A DNA stretch of 64,000 nt from DASXUC01 sp036004445 (GCA_036004445.1 DASYRL010000103.1:1-64000); one strand, 5' to 3'; positions 33,038 to 42,587 are shown, numbered from the stretch's first letter. Numbers and translations are program-made. The notes: a model not told the origin generated them from the sequence alone.

Positions 33038-35983
33038 ATGTCCACCTCCTCCACAGAGACAAGGATCACCGAACAGCTCGCGAAGGCGCTGAAGGCCGCC
33101 GTCAAGGGCGAGGTCCGGTTTGATCCGTTCTCCCGCGTGCTCTACAGCACCGATGCCAGTATCTACCAGATCATGCCGGTCGGCGTGGTCATCCCGCGCG
33201 ATACCGACGACATCGCGGCGACGCTGCGGCTCGCCGCCGACAGCGGAACGCCGGTGCTGCCCCGCGGCGCCGGCACTAGTCTGGCCGGCCAGTCGGTGGG
33301 GCGCGCCATCATCCTCGACTGCTCCAAATACATGAACCGGATCGTTGAGATCGACCCGGCCGCCGCGCGCGCGCGCGTGCAGCCCGGCGTGGTGCAGGAC
33401 GAGCTCAACCTGGCGGCGCGGCCCCATGGGCTCAGGCTCGGCCCGGACACGGCGACGAGCAACCGCGCCACATTGGGCGGCATGATGGGGAACAACTCGT
33501 GCGGCGCGCGCTCGATCATCTACGGCAAGATGATCGACCACGTGGAGGAGCTGTCGGTGTTGCTCATCGACGGCACCGTGCTGACGCTGCGGCGCCAAAC
33601 ACCCGAGGAGGCCGCCGCGGTGCTGCGGGAGCCCGGGCGGACGGGGAACCTCTACCGCGACGTCGCCCGCATCGTGGAGGAGCACCGCGGGTCGATCGAA
33701 CAGCGCTTCCCGAAGCTGCAGCGCCGCGTCAGCGGGTACAATCTCGACGCGCTGCTCGGCGATCCCACCGACCTGCGCAGAGTGCTCATCGGGTCGGAGG
33801 GCACACTGGCGGTGATCACGGAAGCGGTTGTGGGGCTGGTGTCCCGTCCTGCCTACGCCGCCGTCGGCGTCGTGCACTTTCACGATTTGCTTGACGCACT
33901 GGAGGCGACCGGGGAGATCCTCACGCTGCAGCCGTCCGCCGTCGAGCTGATCGACCGCATGGTCCTGGACATGACGCGGAACCAGCTGGAGTACGCCCGC
34001 CAGCTGGGATTTGTACAGGGCGATCCCGACGCGCTGCTGATCGTGGAGTTTTCCGCGGACGACCCGGCCGTACCGGCCGACCGGCTGGCGGATCTGGAGC
34101 GCCTCCTCCGTGAGCGTGGCGTCGGCGATGCCGTCACTCGGGCGGTGAGCGCCGCCGAGCAGGACAACATTTGGAAGATCCGCAAGGCCGGGCAGGGACT
34201 GCTCCAGGGTATCAAGGGAGACAGCAAGCCGATTACGTTCGTGGAAGATACCGCGGTGCCGCCGGCGCTCCTGGCACCGTACATCCGGCGGTTTCGCGAC
34301 GTCCTGGCTGCCGAGGGTGTGCGCGCCGCGTTCTACGCCCACGCCAGCGTGGGCGTCATTCACGTGCGCCCGCTGATCAACCTCAAGGACCGCGGCGACA
34401 TCGAGAAGATGAAGCGCATCGCCTCATCCATCGGCGACCTGGTCATCGAGTTCGGCGGCACGATGAGCGGGGAGCACGGCGATGGTCTGGTCCGCTCCTG
34501 GTTCATCGAGCGATTTTTCGGGCCCGAGGTCTATGAAGCGTTCGTGCAGGTGAAACGGGCGTTTGATCCGCCGGGGCTGATGAACCCCGGCAAGATCGTC
34601 GATGGCCCGCCTATCGATGCCTCCCTACGGTACGGGCCCGCCTATCGGACCCTGCCGATCACGACGCACTTCGACTGGACCGCCGACGGCGGCTTCGCCA
34701 AGTCGGTGGAACTTTGCAGCGGCCTGGGCGCGTGCCGGAAGACCGTCGACGGGACGATGTGTCCGTCGTACATGGTGACCCGCGAGGAAGAGCACTCCAC
34801 ACGCGGCCGCGCGAACTTGCTGCGCGCCGTGCTGTCGGGAACGCTGCCGGCGGCCGAGCTGACGGGGCGCCGGCTCTTCGAGGCGCTGGATCTGTGCCTG
34901 GAGTGCAAAGGCTGCAAAGGAGAATGCCCGGCCAACGTGGACATGGCCAAACTGAAGTATGAGTTCCTCGCCCGCTACCATGCGGCCAACGGCCTGCCGC
35001 TGCGCGCGCGGCTGTTCGCACATATCAGGACGCTGAACCGCCTGGGCGCGCCGCTGGCGCCGCTCGCGTCGTGGCTGGCCAGCACCATGCCCGCGCGCTG
35101 GGTGATGCATCGCGCGTTGGGGATCCACCCGGCCCGGCCACTGCCGCCTCTTGCGCGCGAGAACTTCTTCCGCTGGTGGTCGGGACGCAAACGGGCAAAC
35201 GCGCACTCAGGCCATCATGGACCAGCGCCTCGGGGGACTGTGGCGCTATTTGCCGATACCTTCATGGTCTACAACTATCCTGAGGTCGGCCGGGCGGCGG
35301 TGGCACTGCTGGAAGGGTTGGGATTCGAAGTCATGCTGGCGCCGGCGGGATGCTGCGGGCGGCCGATGATCAGCAAAGGGCTGCTGGGCCAAGCCGCGGC
35401 ACTCGCCCGCCAGAACGTCGACGCCATGGTGCCGCTGGCTGAGCAGGGGATTCCGATTGTCGGCCTCGAGCCCAGCTGCATCCTGACCTTTCGGGATGAA
35501 GTCCCCGATCTGGTGGGCAGTGAGTCGGCCAAGGTGGTGGCGCAGGCGACCAGGCTCGTCGACGAGTTCGTGCTCGAACAGCACCGGATCAGTCCGCTGC
35601 CGATGGCCGGAATCGGGCGGGGCCGGCGGGTGTTGTTCCACGGTCACTGTCACCAGAAGGCGCTCCTCGGATCGGCGACATCCCGCCAGCTCCTGTCGGA
35701 AGCAGGGTTTGCGGTTGAGGAGGTGGATTCCGGATGTTGCGGAATGGCCGGCGCATTTGGATTCGAAGCGGAGCACTATGACATTTCCATGGCGATCGGC
35801 GAGCGCCGGCTCCTGCCGGCGGTGCGGGCGCAGGCCGCCGACACGGCCGTCGTGGCGATGGGCGTCTCCTGCCGACAGCAGATCGCGCACGGCACCGGAC
35901 GGCGGGCGATGCACTTGGTGGAGCTGCTGGCGGAAGCCATGACTCACGGGAACGCGGGATCGCGGGATCGCGGGAACGCGTAG
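33038..35983 (+). CDS. FAD-linked oxidase fused to Fe-S/CCG heterodisulfide-type domain
   Basis: A 981-residue flavo-iron-sulfur dehydrogenase (YdiJ/GlcD-GlcF fusion type). Residues 25-500 are the FAD-binding PCMH domain (PRGAGTSLAGQSVG, GMMGNNSCGARSI) and FAD oxidase C-terminal cap (GTMSGEHGDGLVRS). Then two 4Fe-4S Cys sets (CSGLGACRK...MCPSY and CLECKGCKGECP), and two CCG modules (AGCCGRPM, SGCCGMAGAFGFE). Such enzymes oxidise D-2-hydroxy acids (D-lactate, D-2-hydroxyglutarate, glycolate). Start at the ATG 33038; a TTG at 33002 is possible. The last residues (HGNAGSRDRGNA) are repeat-encoded. Confidence 0.88.
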   Translation: MSTSSTETRITEQLAKALKAAVKGEVRFDPFSRVLYSTDASIYQIMPVGVVIPRDTDDIAATLRLAADSGTPVLPRGAGTSLAGQSVGRAIILDCSKYMNRIVEIDPAAARARVQPGVVQDELNLAARPHGLRLGPDTATSNRATLGGMMGNNSCGARSIIYGKMIDHVEELSVLLIDGTVLTLRRQTPEEAAAVLREPGRTGNLYRDVARIVEEHRGSIEQRFPKLQRRVSGYNLDALLGDPTDLRRVLIGSEGTLAVITEAVVGLVSRPAYAAVGVVHFHDLLDALEATGEILTLQPSAVELIDRMVLDMTRNQLEYARQLGFVQGDPDALLIVEFSADDPAVPADRLADLERLLRERGVGDAVTRAVSAAEQDNIWKIRKAGQGLLQGIKGDSKPITFVEDTAVPPALLAPYIRRFRDVLAAEGVRAAFYAHASVGVIHVRPLINLKDRGDIEKMKRIASSIGDLVIEFGGTMSGEHGDGLVRSWFIERFFGPEVYEAFVQVKRAFDPPGLMNPGKIVDGPPIDASLRYGPAYRTLPITTHFDWTADGGFAKSVELCSGLGACRKTVDGTMCPSYMVTREEEHSTRGRANLLRAVLSGTLPAAELTGRRLFEALDLCLECKGCKGECPANVDMAKLKYEFLARYHAANGLPLRARLFAHIRTLNRLGAPLAPLASWLASTMPARWVMHRALGIHPARPLPPLARENFFRWWSGRKRANAHSGHHGPAPRGTVALFADTFMVYNYPEVGRAAVALLEGLGFEVMLAPAGCCGRPMISKGLLGQAAALARQNVDAMVPLAEQGIPIVGLEPSCILTFRDEVPDLVGSESAKVVAQATRLVDEFVLEQHRISPLPMAGIGRGRRVLFHGHCHQKALLGSATSRQLLSEAGFAVEEVDSGCCGMAGAFGFEAEHYDISMAIGERRLLPAVRAQAADTAVVAMGVSCRQQIAHGTGRRAMHLVELLAEAMTHGNAGSRDRGNA

Positions 35984-36091
35984 GCGATGGGCGACAACAA
36001 TTCCCCCGAGGATGGCGAAATAGGAGTGACGCTGGGAACGGCTGAGGAGGTCCAGCCCCTTCCCGCGTTTCCCCGTTCCCGCGTTCCCGGG
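35947..36091. repeat. inverted 8-nt tandem arrays (CGGGAACG/CGGGATCG type)
   Basis: Left arm 35947-35980 (four 8-nt units) lies in the last codons of the FAD/Fe-S gene; right arm 36062-36091 is its inverse and lies in the first codons of the MFS gene. Both arms are therefore translated. Confidence 0.7.
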
Positions 36092-37267
36092 TTTGACCTC
36101 CGCACGTTGTCGCTCACCACGGCCGCGCACTTCCTCAACGACCTCCACTACGCGTTCCTGGCACCGCTGCTGCCGCTGGTGGTGGTGAAGTTCAATCTCT
36201 CGCTGACACTGGCCGGACTGCTGGCGACCATCCTCAACTCGTCTTCGGCGCTGTCGCAGCCGGTCTTCGGCGCATTTGCCGATCAGATGCAGCGCCGGAT
36301 CTTTGTCGTGCTGGGACCGACGCTGACCATCGTGGCGATGGCGCTGGTCGGGTTGGTGCCCTCGTATGAAGCGCTGATTGTCGTGCTGCTGATCGCGGGA
36401 ACCGGAACGTCGTCGTTCCATCCGCAGGCTGCGTCCACCGCCGGATATGCCAGCGGTCCCAGAAAGGGGACGGGCCTCTCCCTGTTCGTCGCCGGCGGCG
36501 AGTTCGGTTTTGCCCTGGGGCCGCTGTGGATCGCGCTGGTCGTGAGCACGCTCGGCCTGCGGGCCACCTGGGTGGCGGCGCTGCCCGGTCTTGCTGCGTG
36601 CGCGGTGCTGTGGACACAAGTGCGATCGCAGCCGACCGCTCACGCGGCGCGCGAGCGGAGCCTCCGGCAGGACCTGCGTGGCGTCATCCGCCCGCTGGGC
36701 CTGTTGTGGCTGCTCGTCGCGCTGCGCAACATCATCATCCTCTCGTTCATCACGTTCCTTCCGCTGTTGCTGCGCGAGCGCGGCGGAACGCTGCTGGCCG
36801 GCGGCGCAGCGGTGTTCTTCTTCGGAGGAGTCGGCGCGATCGGAGGGTTGCTCGGTGGTGCGCTCTCAGACCGCCTTGGCCGCCGCGCCGTCCTGGTGCT
36901 GTCCATGGCCATCGGCACGCCCCTGCTGTACGCGTTCCTGCACCTGCGCGGGCCGTGGGGCTTCGTGCTCCTGGCGCTGGGCGGGGTCTCGTACTACCTC
37001 ACCGCCGCGGTGACGATTGTCATGGCGCAGCAGATCATGCCCCATCGGGCGAGCGTCGCGAGCAGCATTGTGATGGGGTTGGCGTGGGGAAGCGGGGGAT
37101 TGGCCCTGACAGGAGTAGGGGCGCTCGCGGACGCGGTGAGTTTGCAGACCGCGCTGACCTACGTGCTGGCGCTGGTCGTGCCGGCGCTTCTGGTGGTGGC
37201 GGTGCTGCCCAGTGTTGCCACTGAACCCACGGGAACACGGGAACGGGGGAACACAGGAACACCCTGA
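35987..37267 (+). CDS. MFS transporter, fosmidomycin-resistance (Fsr) type
   Basis: A 426-residue major-facilitator exporter with 12 hydrophobic segments. Family marks: LTTAAHFLNDLHYAFLAPLLPL at the first helix and FGAFADQMQRR as the loop 2-3 motif, similar to fosmidomycin-resistance proteins. Residues 1-36 before the first helix are odd and partly repeat-encoded (PAFPRSRVPGF); a GTG at 36026 would shorten them. The C-terminal tail (TGTRERGNTGTP) is repeat-encoded too. Substrate unknown. Confidence 0.82.
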   Translation: MGDNNSPEDGEIGVTLGTAEEVQPLPAFPRSRVPGFDLRTLSLTTAAHFLNDLHYAFLAPLLPLVVVKFNLSLTLAGLLATILNSSSALSQPVFGAFADQMQRRIFVVLGPTLTIVAMALVGLVPSYEALIVVLLIAGTGTSSFHPQAASTAGYASGPRKGTGLSLFVAGGEFGFALGPLWIALVVSTLGLRATWVAALPGLAACAVLWTQVRSQPTAHAARERSLRQDLRGVIRPLGLLWLLVALRNIIILSFITFLPLLLRERGGTLLAGGAAVFFFGGVGAIGGLLGGALSDRLGRRAVLVLSMAIGTPLLYAFLHLRGPWGFVLLALGGVSYYLTAAVTIVMAQQIMPHRASVASSIVMGLAWGSGGLALTGVGALADAVSLQTALTYVLALVVPALLVVAVLPSVATEPTGTRERGNTGTP

Positions 37268-37303
37268 CTCATCGGTGTACTCGCGCGATCCCGCGATCCC
37301 GAC
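37230..37303. repeat. 8-nt tandem arrays (ACGGGAAC then GCGATCCC)
   Basis: ACGGGAAC-type units at 37230-37262, including the MFS stop, and GCGATCCC-type units at 37282-37302. The two arms pair only in part, unlike other sites. Confidence 0.5.
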
Positions 37304-37668
37304 TAGGCCTCAGGTTCGAAAAACTCGATAATGTTGCCTTCAGGATCCACGAGCCGGGCCAGCCGGCCGGCTTCAACGGTCCGCGGCGGTGCCAGGACTT
37401 TCGCCCCCCGTCCTTTGGCATCGGCGAAGGCGACGTCGAGGTCCGATACCTGGAACGTCACCTGGGTCGATCCGCTTCCGGTGGCCGGTTGGCCTGATTG
37501 ATCGACCGGCTCACGCGGCTTGACCGCGAGGATCACGCCGTCCGTCCGGAACTCCGCGCCCTGATTGTTCTGCAGGATGATCGGGAGGCCCAACACGTAG
37601 GAGTAGAAGTTCACGGCCTTGCGGAGATCTGTGACCAGGATCGTCACCTGGGTTATCTGGTCGAGCAT
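37303..37668 (-). CDS. VOC-superfamily protein
   Basis: A 121-residue glyoxalase/bleomycin-resistance-fold protein: LDQITQVTILVTDLRKAVNFYSYVLGL, then VTFQVSDLDVAFADAKGRGA and ARLVDPEGNIIEFFEPE, with the usual late Glu metal ligand. Substrate unknown. It follows the AsnC-type gene by seven nt and is probably cotranscribed. Confidence 0.82.
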   Translation of the reverse strand: MLDQITQVTILVTDLRKAVNFYSYVLGLPIILQNNQGAEFRTDGVILAVKPREPVDQSGQPATGSGSTQVTFQVSDLDVAFADAKGRGAKVLAPPRTVEAGRLARLVDPEGNIIEFFEPEA

Positions 37669-37675
37669 TGATCGG

Positions 37676-37918
37676 TCAGCCTCTCACCGAGGTGACCACG
37701 CACGTGGTCGTGCGGGTGACCCCCGGGGACTGCTGGATGCTGGACACGATCATCCGTCCCAGCGCGTCCATATCGTTTGCCTCGACGAAGGCGATGATGT
37801 CGGTCGGGCCCGTCACGGCGTGCGCCGACTTTACCCCGGGCGTCTGCTGGATTCGATCCAGCGCCTCGGAGGTCTGTCCGGGCATGACCCGGACCAGCAC
37901 GTATGCCTGCACCGGCAC
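37676..37918 (-). CDS. Lrp/AsnC ligand-binding (RAM/ACT-like) domain protein
   Basis: An 80-residue stand-alone Lrp/AsnC effector domain without the helix-turn-helix: VQAYVLVRVMPGQTSEALDRIQQTPGVKSAHAVTGPTDIIAFVEA. Such SAM (stand-alone RAM) proteins bind amino acids and may modulate partner regulators or enzymes. GTG start at 37918 has GGAGG eight nt upstream; a GTG at 37942 would put the Shine-Dalgarno inside the gene. It is divergent from thrB, an amino-acid gene. Confidence 0.78.
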   Translation of the reverse strand: MPVQAYVLVRVMPGQTSEALDRIQQTPGVKSAHAVTGPTDIIAFVEANDMDALGRMIVSSIQQSPGVTRTTTCVVTSVRG

Positions 37919-37990
37919 GGCGGTTCCTCCAGTCGATCCCACTCAGGAATTCGCCGGAGCAAATTCCTGGGGTGGGATGTCGGCTCACCT

Positions 37991-38068
37991 ATTCGACTCC
38001 GCCGCGGCGTAAACCCTCCCGCGAAGCGAGCGCGGCGTGCGGGCCGCAGGCCCACGAGCGAGTCGAAT
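37991..38068. repeat. palindromic GAGTCGAA-type element upstream of thrB
   Basis: ATTCGACTC (37991-37999) and GAGTCGAAT (38060-38068) are perfect inverted repeats around a very GC-rich core (GCGAAGCGAGCGCGG). It shares GCGAGTCGAA with the element inside the Hfq-like gene. It fills most of the 184-nt gap before thrB. Confidence 0.5.
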
Positions 38069-38102
38069 GGAAAGTCGCGACGCAGAGGGAATTCCTGCCA
38101 CG

Positions 38103-39005
38103 ATGGTCGTGCGCGTGCGTGTTCCCGCAAGCATCGCGAATTTCGGTCCGGCGTTCGATGCCGTTGCGCTCGCCGTCGGCCTGTACAATGAGATTACGCT
38201 CGAAGCTGCCGTGCGGACCGAGGTCAGGGTCCAGGGCGAGGGCGCGGGCGTCGTGCCGTCCGACGATACGAACCTGGTGTACCGGGCGGCGGCTGTCGTC
38301 GCAGCGCGGACCGGTGGCCCGCAGGCGTTTGCGCTCGCCTGCCGGAACGATATTCCCATCGGGCGCGGGTTGGGGAGCAGCGCGGCGGCAATCGTCGGCG
38401 GCGCCGTCGCCGCAAATGCGCTGGCACGGATCCCACTGGAGCCGGCGGCGCTGCTGGAGCTCGCGGCCGGGATGGAAGGCCACCCCGACAACGTTGCGGC
38501 CGCGCTGTTCGGCGGCGCGGTCGTATTGGCGCGGCATGGACCGGGATGGGCCTGGGCGCGGCTGGTGCCGGCCTGGGACGTCGAATACGTCGTGGCGGTT
38601 CCGGAGTTCGCCGTGGCCACGGCGCAAGCGCGTAGCGTGCTACCGGACCGCGTGCCGATGCGCGATGCGGCCGCCAACGTCGGCCGCGCCGGCCTGCTCG
38701 TGGCGGCGATGCTGACCGGGCGCGTGGAATTGTTGCAGCCGGCGATGGACGATGGACTCCACCAGCCGTACCGCGCTCCGCTCGTTCCCGGGATGGCCGA
38801 GGTGTTCTCCGCGGCCCGCCACGCGGGCGCCTACGGCGCCGCGCTGAGCGGATCGGGTCCGGCGATTGTCGCCGTCTGCGCGCCGCAACTCTCCGAGTCC
38901 ATCGGTGAGGCGATGGTCCGCGCCTTCGCGGCGGCGGGCCACGCGGCCCGCCATCTGCGCTTGAACGCGGATCTGCAGGGTGCCATCGTGGTACCTGAAC
39001 GCTGA
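38103..39005 (+). CDS. thrB: homoserine kinase
   Basis: A 300-residue GHMP kinase phosphorylating homoserine. The N-terminus VRVRVPASIANFGPAFDAVALAVGLYNEI and the ATP loop PIGRGLGSSAAAIVGG are typical, as is the later GAALSGSGPAIVAVC. The gene is 16 nt before thrC, so homoserine to threonine steps are adjacent. Start at ATG 38103; longer in-frame ORF runs into the palindromic element. Confidence 0.92.
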   Translation: MVVRVRVPASIANFGPAFDAVALAVGLYNEITLEAAVRTEVRVQGEGAGVVPSDDTNLVYRAAAVVAARTGGPQAFALACRNDIPIGRGLGSSAAAIVGGAVAANALARIPLEPAALLELAAGMEGHPDNVAAALFGGAVVLARHGPGWAWARLVPAWDVEYVVAVPEFAVATAQARSVLPDRVPMRDAAANVGRAGLLVAAMLTGRVELLQPAMDDGLHQPYRAPLVPGMAEVFSAARHAGAYGAALSGSGPAIVAVCAPQLSESIGEAMVRAFAAAGHAARHLRLNADLQGAIVVPER

Positions 39006-39021
39006 TGCCTGGGGTTGGCAC

Positions 39022-40251
39022 ATGGGATTGATTGGTCTGCAGTGCCGGGAATGTGGAACCGAATATCCGATCGAGCCCCTCTACGTCTGCGAGCGCTGTC
39101 TCGGGCCGCTGGAGACCGTCTATGACTACGCGGCCATCGACGGCGGGCGGTTTCGTCAGGCGGCTGAGGGTGGGCCGAGGTCGATCTGGCGCTACGCTGC
39201 CCTGCTGCCCGCCGAGCGGGTCAGCGCCTTTGATCTCGCTCCCGGCTTCACGCCGCTGCAGCCCGCGTCGCGCCTCGCCCAGGTCCTCGGCCTGCGCCGC
39301 CTCTATCTGAAGAACGACACGCTCAATCCCACCTGGTCGTTCAAGGACCGCGTGGTTGCCGTTGCCATCGCCGCCGCGCACCGCTTTGGCTTCGACGTCG
39401 TGGCGTGCGCGTCCACCGGCAATCTTGCCAACGCGGTCGCCGCCCATGCGGCCCGGGCCGGGCTTCGGGCGTTCGTGTTCATTCCCCGCGGGCTGGAGCA
39501 CGGGAAGATCGTCACCAGTGGCGTGTACGCACCGACCGTTGTCGAGGTGGAGGGGAATTATGACGATGTCAACCGTCTGTGCGCGGAGATTGCCGATGAG
39601 TACCGCTGGGCGTTTGTGAACGTGAACCTGAGACCGTATTACGCGGAGGGCGGCAAAACCCTCGGATTCGAGGTCGCCGAGCAACTGCACTGGCAGGCGC
39701 CGGATCACGTCGTCGTGCCCGTGGCGTCCGGGAGTTTGATGGTCAAGATCCATAAGGGGCTCACCGAACTCCATCGCCTCGGCATCCTGCCCGGAGTGCC
39801 GACGCGCGTGCACGGCGCGCAGGCATCCGGGTGCGCGCCCGTGGCCGAAGCCTTCGCGGCCGGGGCGAACAGCATTACTCCTGTGAAACCGCAGACGATC
39901 GCCCGTTCGCTGGCGATCGGCAGTCCCGCCGACGGCCGGTATGCCCTCGGAGTGGCGCGCAACACCGGAGGCACGATCTCGTCCGTGACTGACCGCGAGA
40001 TTGTGGACGCGATTCGCCTCCTGGCGGAGACGGAGGGCATCTTCACCGAGACCGCCGGCGGGGTGACCGTCGGCGTCTTGCGCGCTCTGGCCGAGGCGGG
40101 CCAGTTCGGCGCTGACGACACGGTCGTCGCGTACATTACCGGGATGGGCCTCAAGACGTTGGAAGCCATCGAGCCGGAGGTGCGCGCGCCGCTGGCAATC
40201 CAGCCGACCCTGAAGGACTTCGAACGTGTCGTGGTTGACAAGGTTGTCTAA
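39022..40251 (+). CDS. thrC: threonine synthase
   Basis: A 409-residue PLP enzyme converting O-phosphohomoserine to threonine. The N-terminus has a zinc-ribbon-like CxxC...CxxC (CRECGTEYP, CERC), then LKNDTLNPTWSFKDRV with the Schiff-base Lys, CASTGNLANAVAAHAARAG and VVPVASGSLMVKIHKG. It belongs to the thermophile/Bacillus type. A MoaD/ThiS-like sulfur carrier follows 13 nt later, which is an unusual but recurrent pairing. Confidence 0.92.
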   Translation: MGLIGLQCRECGTEYPIEPLYVCERCLGPLETVYDYAAIDGGRFRQAAEGGPRSIWRYAALLPAERVSAFDLAPGFTPLQPASRLAQVLGLRRLYLKNDTLNPTWSFKDRVVAVAIAAAHRFGFDVVACASTGNLANAVAAHAARAGLRAFVFIPRGLEHGKIVTSGVYAPTVVEVEGNYDDVNRLCAEIADEYRWAFVNVNLRPYYAEGGKTLGFEVAEQLHWQAPDHVVVPVASGSLMVKIHKGLTELHRLGILPGVPTRVHGAQASGCAPVAEAFAAGANSITPVKPQTIARSLAIGSPADGRYALGVARNTGGTISSVTDREIVDAIRLLAETEGIFTETAGGVTVGVLRALAEAGQFGADDTVVAYITGMGLKTLEAIEPEVRAPLAIQPTLKDFERVVVDKVV

Positions 40252-40264
40252 TGGAGGTTGCGTG

Positions 40265-40549
40265 ATGGCCGTCGTGCGGGTACCGACGCCCCTGCAGCGT
40301 CTGGTCGGCAATCAGCGCTCGGTCTCTGCTGCCGGCGCGACGCTGGCGGAACTCATCGACGATCTGGACCGGCAGTATCCGGGGATGAGGGCGCGACTGA
40401 TAGACGATCAGGGACGGCTGCTGTCGTTCGTCAACGTTTTCATCAACAACGAGGACGTGCGATTCTCGCAGGGATTGGACACGCCCGTGCCCGTGAATGC
40501 GGAAGTCTCGATCGTCCCGGCCATGGCCGGCGGTACGCGTGCCCGCTAA
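40265..40549 (+). CDS. MoaD/ThiS-family sulfur-carrier protein
   Basis: A 94-residue ubiquitin-like protein: VRVPTPLQRLVGNQRSVSAAGATLAELIDDLDRQYPG, then SFVNVFINNEDVRF and the C-terminal VSIVPAMAGG. The diglycine is followed by four more residues (TRAR), so the protein would need trimming before thiocarboxylation, as in carriers activated by a JAMM protease. It follows thrC and is unlinked to molybdopterin genes, so a role in sulfur-amino-acid synthesis (CysO/HcyS-like) is more likely than MoaD. Confidence 0.85.
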   Translation: MAVVRVPTPLQRLVGNQRSVSAAGATLAELIDDLDRQYPGMRARLIDDQGRLLSFVNVFINNEDVRFSQGLDTPVPVNAEVSIVPAMAGGTRAR

Positions 40550-42587
40550 CCATCGAACCAAGAGTGTCGCGCCGAAGGCGACGGGCAAAGCCGCAGCCCG
40601 CCGGCGTGTGGAGGAGCTTCGCCGGCAGATCGAGCACCACAACTACCGCTACCACGTGCTCGATCTGCCGGAGATCACGGACTCGGAATATGACCGCCTG
40701 GTCCGTGAGCTCCAGGGCTTGGAGGCGCAGCATCCCGACCTCGTCACGCCCGACTCCCCGACCCAGCGCGTCGGCGCCAAGCCATCCGCGGCGTTTGCGA
40801 CGGTCACCCATCGCCAGCCGATGCGCAGTCTTGCCAACGCCTTCGACGAGGACGAGCTGCGCGCGTGGGCCCGACGAGTGGAATCGATCCTGGGCCGCGA
40901 GCCATCGGGCTACGTTTGTGAGTTGAAGATCGACGGGGCCGCGGTCTCCCTGACCTACGAGCGAGGGAGGTTTACCCAGGGCGCCACGCGCGGCGATGGT
41001 GTGCAGGGTGAGGCCGTCACCGCCAACCTGAAGACCGTCAAGAGCATCCCCCTGCGGCTCCGCACGCCATCTCCTCCGCCGTTGATTGAAGTGCGGGGCG
41101 AGGTGTACCTGACGCGCCAGGCGTTTGAGGCGATCAACCACGAGCGGCAATCGGCCGGCGCGACGCCGTTCGCGAACCCGCGGAACGCCGCGGCCGGATC
41201 GCTGCGGCAGCTGGATCCACGCATCACCGCCTCGAGGCCGCTGGACATCTTCGTCTACGGCCTCGGCGCCGCCGACGGGGTCGCCTTCCGTACACACGCG
41301 GAGACGCTGGCCGCTCTCGCCGACGCCGGTCTGAAGGTCAACACGGCGACCGCCGCCTGCGCCACGCTGGATGACGTGTTGCGCTACGTGCGGGACTGGA
41401 CCGGACGCCACACCGCGCTGCCATACGAAACGGATGGCGTCGTGGTGAAGGTTGACGCCCTGGGCGAGCAGGCCGAGCTCGGCGCCACCAGCGCGGCGCC
41501 GCGGTGGGCGATTGCGTACAAGTTTCCTGCCGAGCAGGCCGTGACCAGGGTGACGGAGATCCGAGTCTACGTAGGCCGCACCGGTGCCTTGACGCCCGTG
41601 GCCGTGCTCGATCCGGTGCACGTCTCCGGCGTCACGGTCACCAACGCGACGCTCCACAACGAGGACGAGATCGCCCGCAAGGACGTCCGGATCGGCGACC
41701 GGGTGGTGGTCCAGCGCGCGGGCGAGGTCATTCCGGAAGTGGTGCGCGTGCTGACCGAGCGGCGGACGGGGGCGGAACGCCGCTTCCACATGCCGGAACG
41801 TTGTCCGTCATGCGGGACGCCGGTGCAGCGCGAGACCGGCGAGGCGGTGATCCGGTGCACCAACCTCGCCTGCCCGGACCAAGTCCTCGGCCGATTGATC
41901 CACTTCTGTTCGCGCGGGGCGATGAACATCGACCGCGTGGGGCCCAAGCTCCTCATCCAGCTTCTCGAGCACGATCTGATCGACGATCCGGCCGACCTCT
42001 ACACCCTGACCGCCGAGCAACTGCGGGACCTGGAGCGGATGGGCGAGAAGTCGGCCGGCAACGTGCTGGCGTCCATCGAGGGGAGCAAGCGCACGACCCT
42101 CCCGCGGTTGCTGTACGCTCTGGGCATCCGGCACGTCGGCGCACATGTCGCCGAGGCCCTGGCGGCGCACTTCGGCGACATCCGTGCTCTGACGCGTGCG
42201 TCGTTCGAGGCCGTCCGAGACGCGCCCGGCATCGGTCCGACGATCGCCGAGAGCGTCACCGGGTTCTGTGCCAATCCGGCCAACGTCGCGCTGATCGACA
42301 AGCTGCTGGCCACCGGAGTGAAGCCCGTTCGTCCGAAGGCCGCCGGCGGAGGTCCGCTGGCCGGGAAGCGGGTGGTCTTTACTGGATCCCTGGAATCGCT
42401 GACGCGCGCCAACGCGGAGGCGCTCGTCAAAACGCGAGGCGGGATGATTGCCGCCAGCGTATCGGGCAAGACCGACTTCGTGGTTGCCGGCGCGGATCCA
42501 GGATCGAAGCTCGCCCGGGCGCGGAAGCTCGGGGTTACGGTGCTCACCGAGAAAGAGTTCCGCCGGCTGATCGGGAATCGGACGTAG
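40539..42587 (+). CDS. ligA: NAD-dependent DNA ligase
   Basis: A 682-residue LigA. All domains are present: Ia (VEELRRQIEHHNYRYHVLDLPEITDSEYDRL), adenylation (CELKIDGAAVSLTYERG, with catalytic Lys), OB fold, zinc finger (CPSCGTPVQ...CTNLACPDQ), HhH repeats and C-terminal BRCT (KRVVFTGSLESLTRANAEALVKTRGG). It seals nicks in replication and repair. The GTG at 40539 overlaps the carrier gene by 11 nt and precedes a basic 15-residue tail. Its TAG is directly followed by the GerMN ATG. Confidence 0.95.
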   Translation: MPANHRTKSVAPKATGKAAARRRVEELRRQIEHHNYRYHVLDLPEITDSEYDRLVRELQGLEAQHPDLVTPDSPTQRVGAKPSAAFATVTHRQPMRSLANAFDEDELRAWARRVESILGREPSGYVCELKIDGAAVSLTYERGRFTQGATRGDGVQGEAVTANLKTVKSIPLRLRTPSPPPLIEVRGEVYLTRQAFEAINHERQSAGATPFANPRNAAAGSLRQLDPRITASRPLDIFVYGLGAADGVAFRTHAETLAALADAGLKVNTATAACATLDDVLRYVRDWTGRHTALPYETDGVVVKVDALGEQAELGATSAAPRWAIAYKFPAEQAVTRVTEIRVYVGRTGALTPVAVLDPVHVSGVTVTNATLHNEDEIARKDVRIGDRVVVQRAGEVIPEVVRVLTERRTGAERRFHMPERCPSCGTPVQRETGEAVIRCTNLACPDQVLGRLIHFCSRGAMNIDRVGPKLLIQLLEHDLIDDPADLYTLTAEQLRDLERMGEKSAGNVLASIEGSKRTTLPRLLYALGIRHVGAHVAEALAAHFGDIRALTRASFEAVRDAPGIGPTIAESVTGFCANPANVALIDKLLATGVKPVRPKAAGGGPLAGKRVVFTGSLESLTRANAEALVKTRGGMIAASVSGKTDFVVAGADPGSKLARARKLGVTVLTEKEFRRLIGNRT

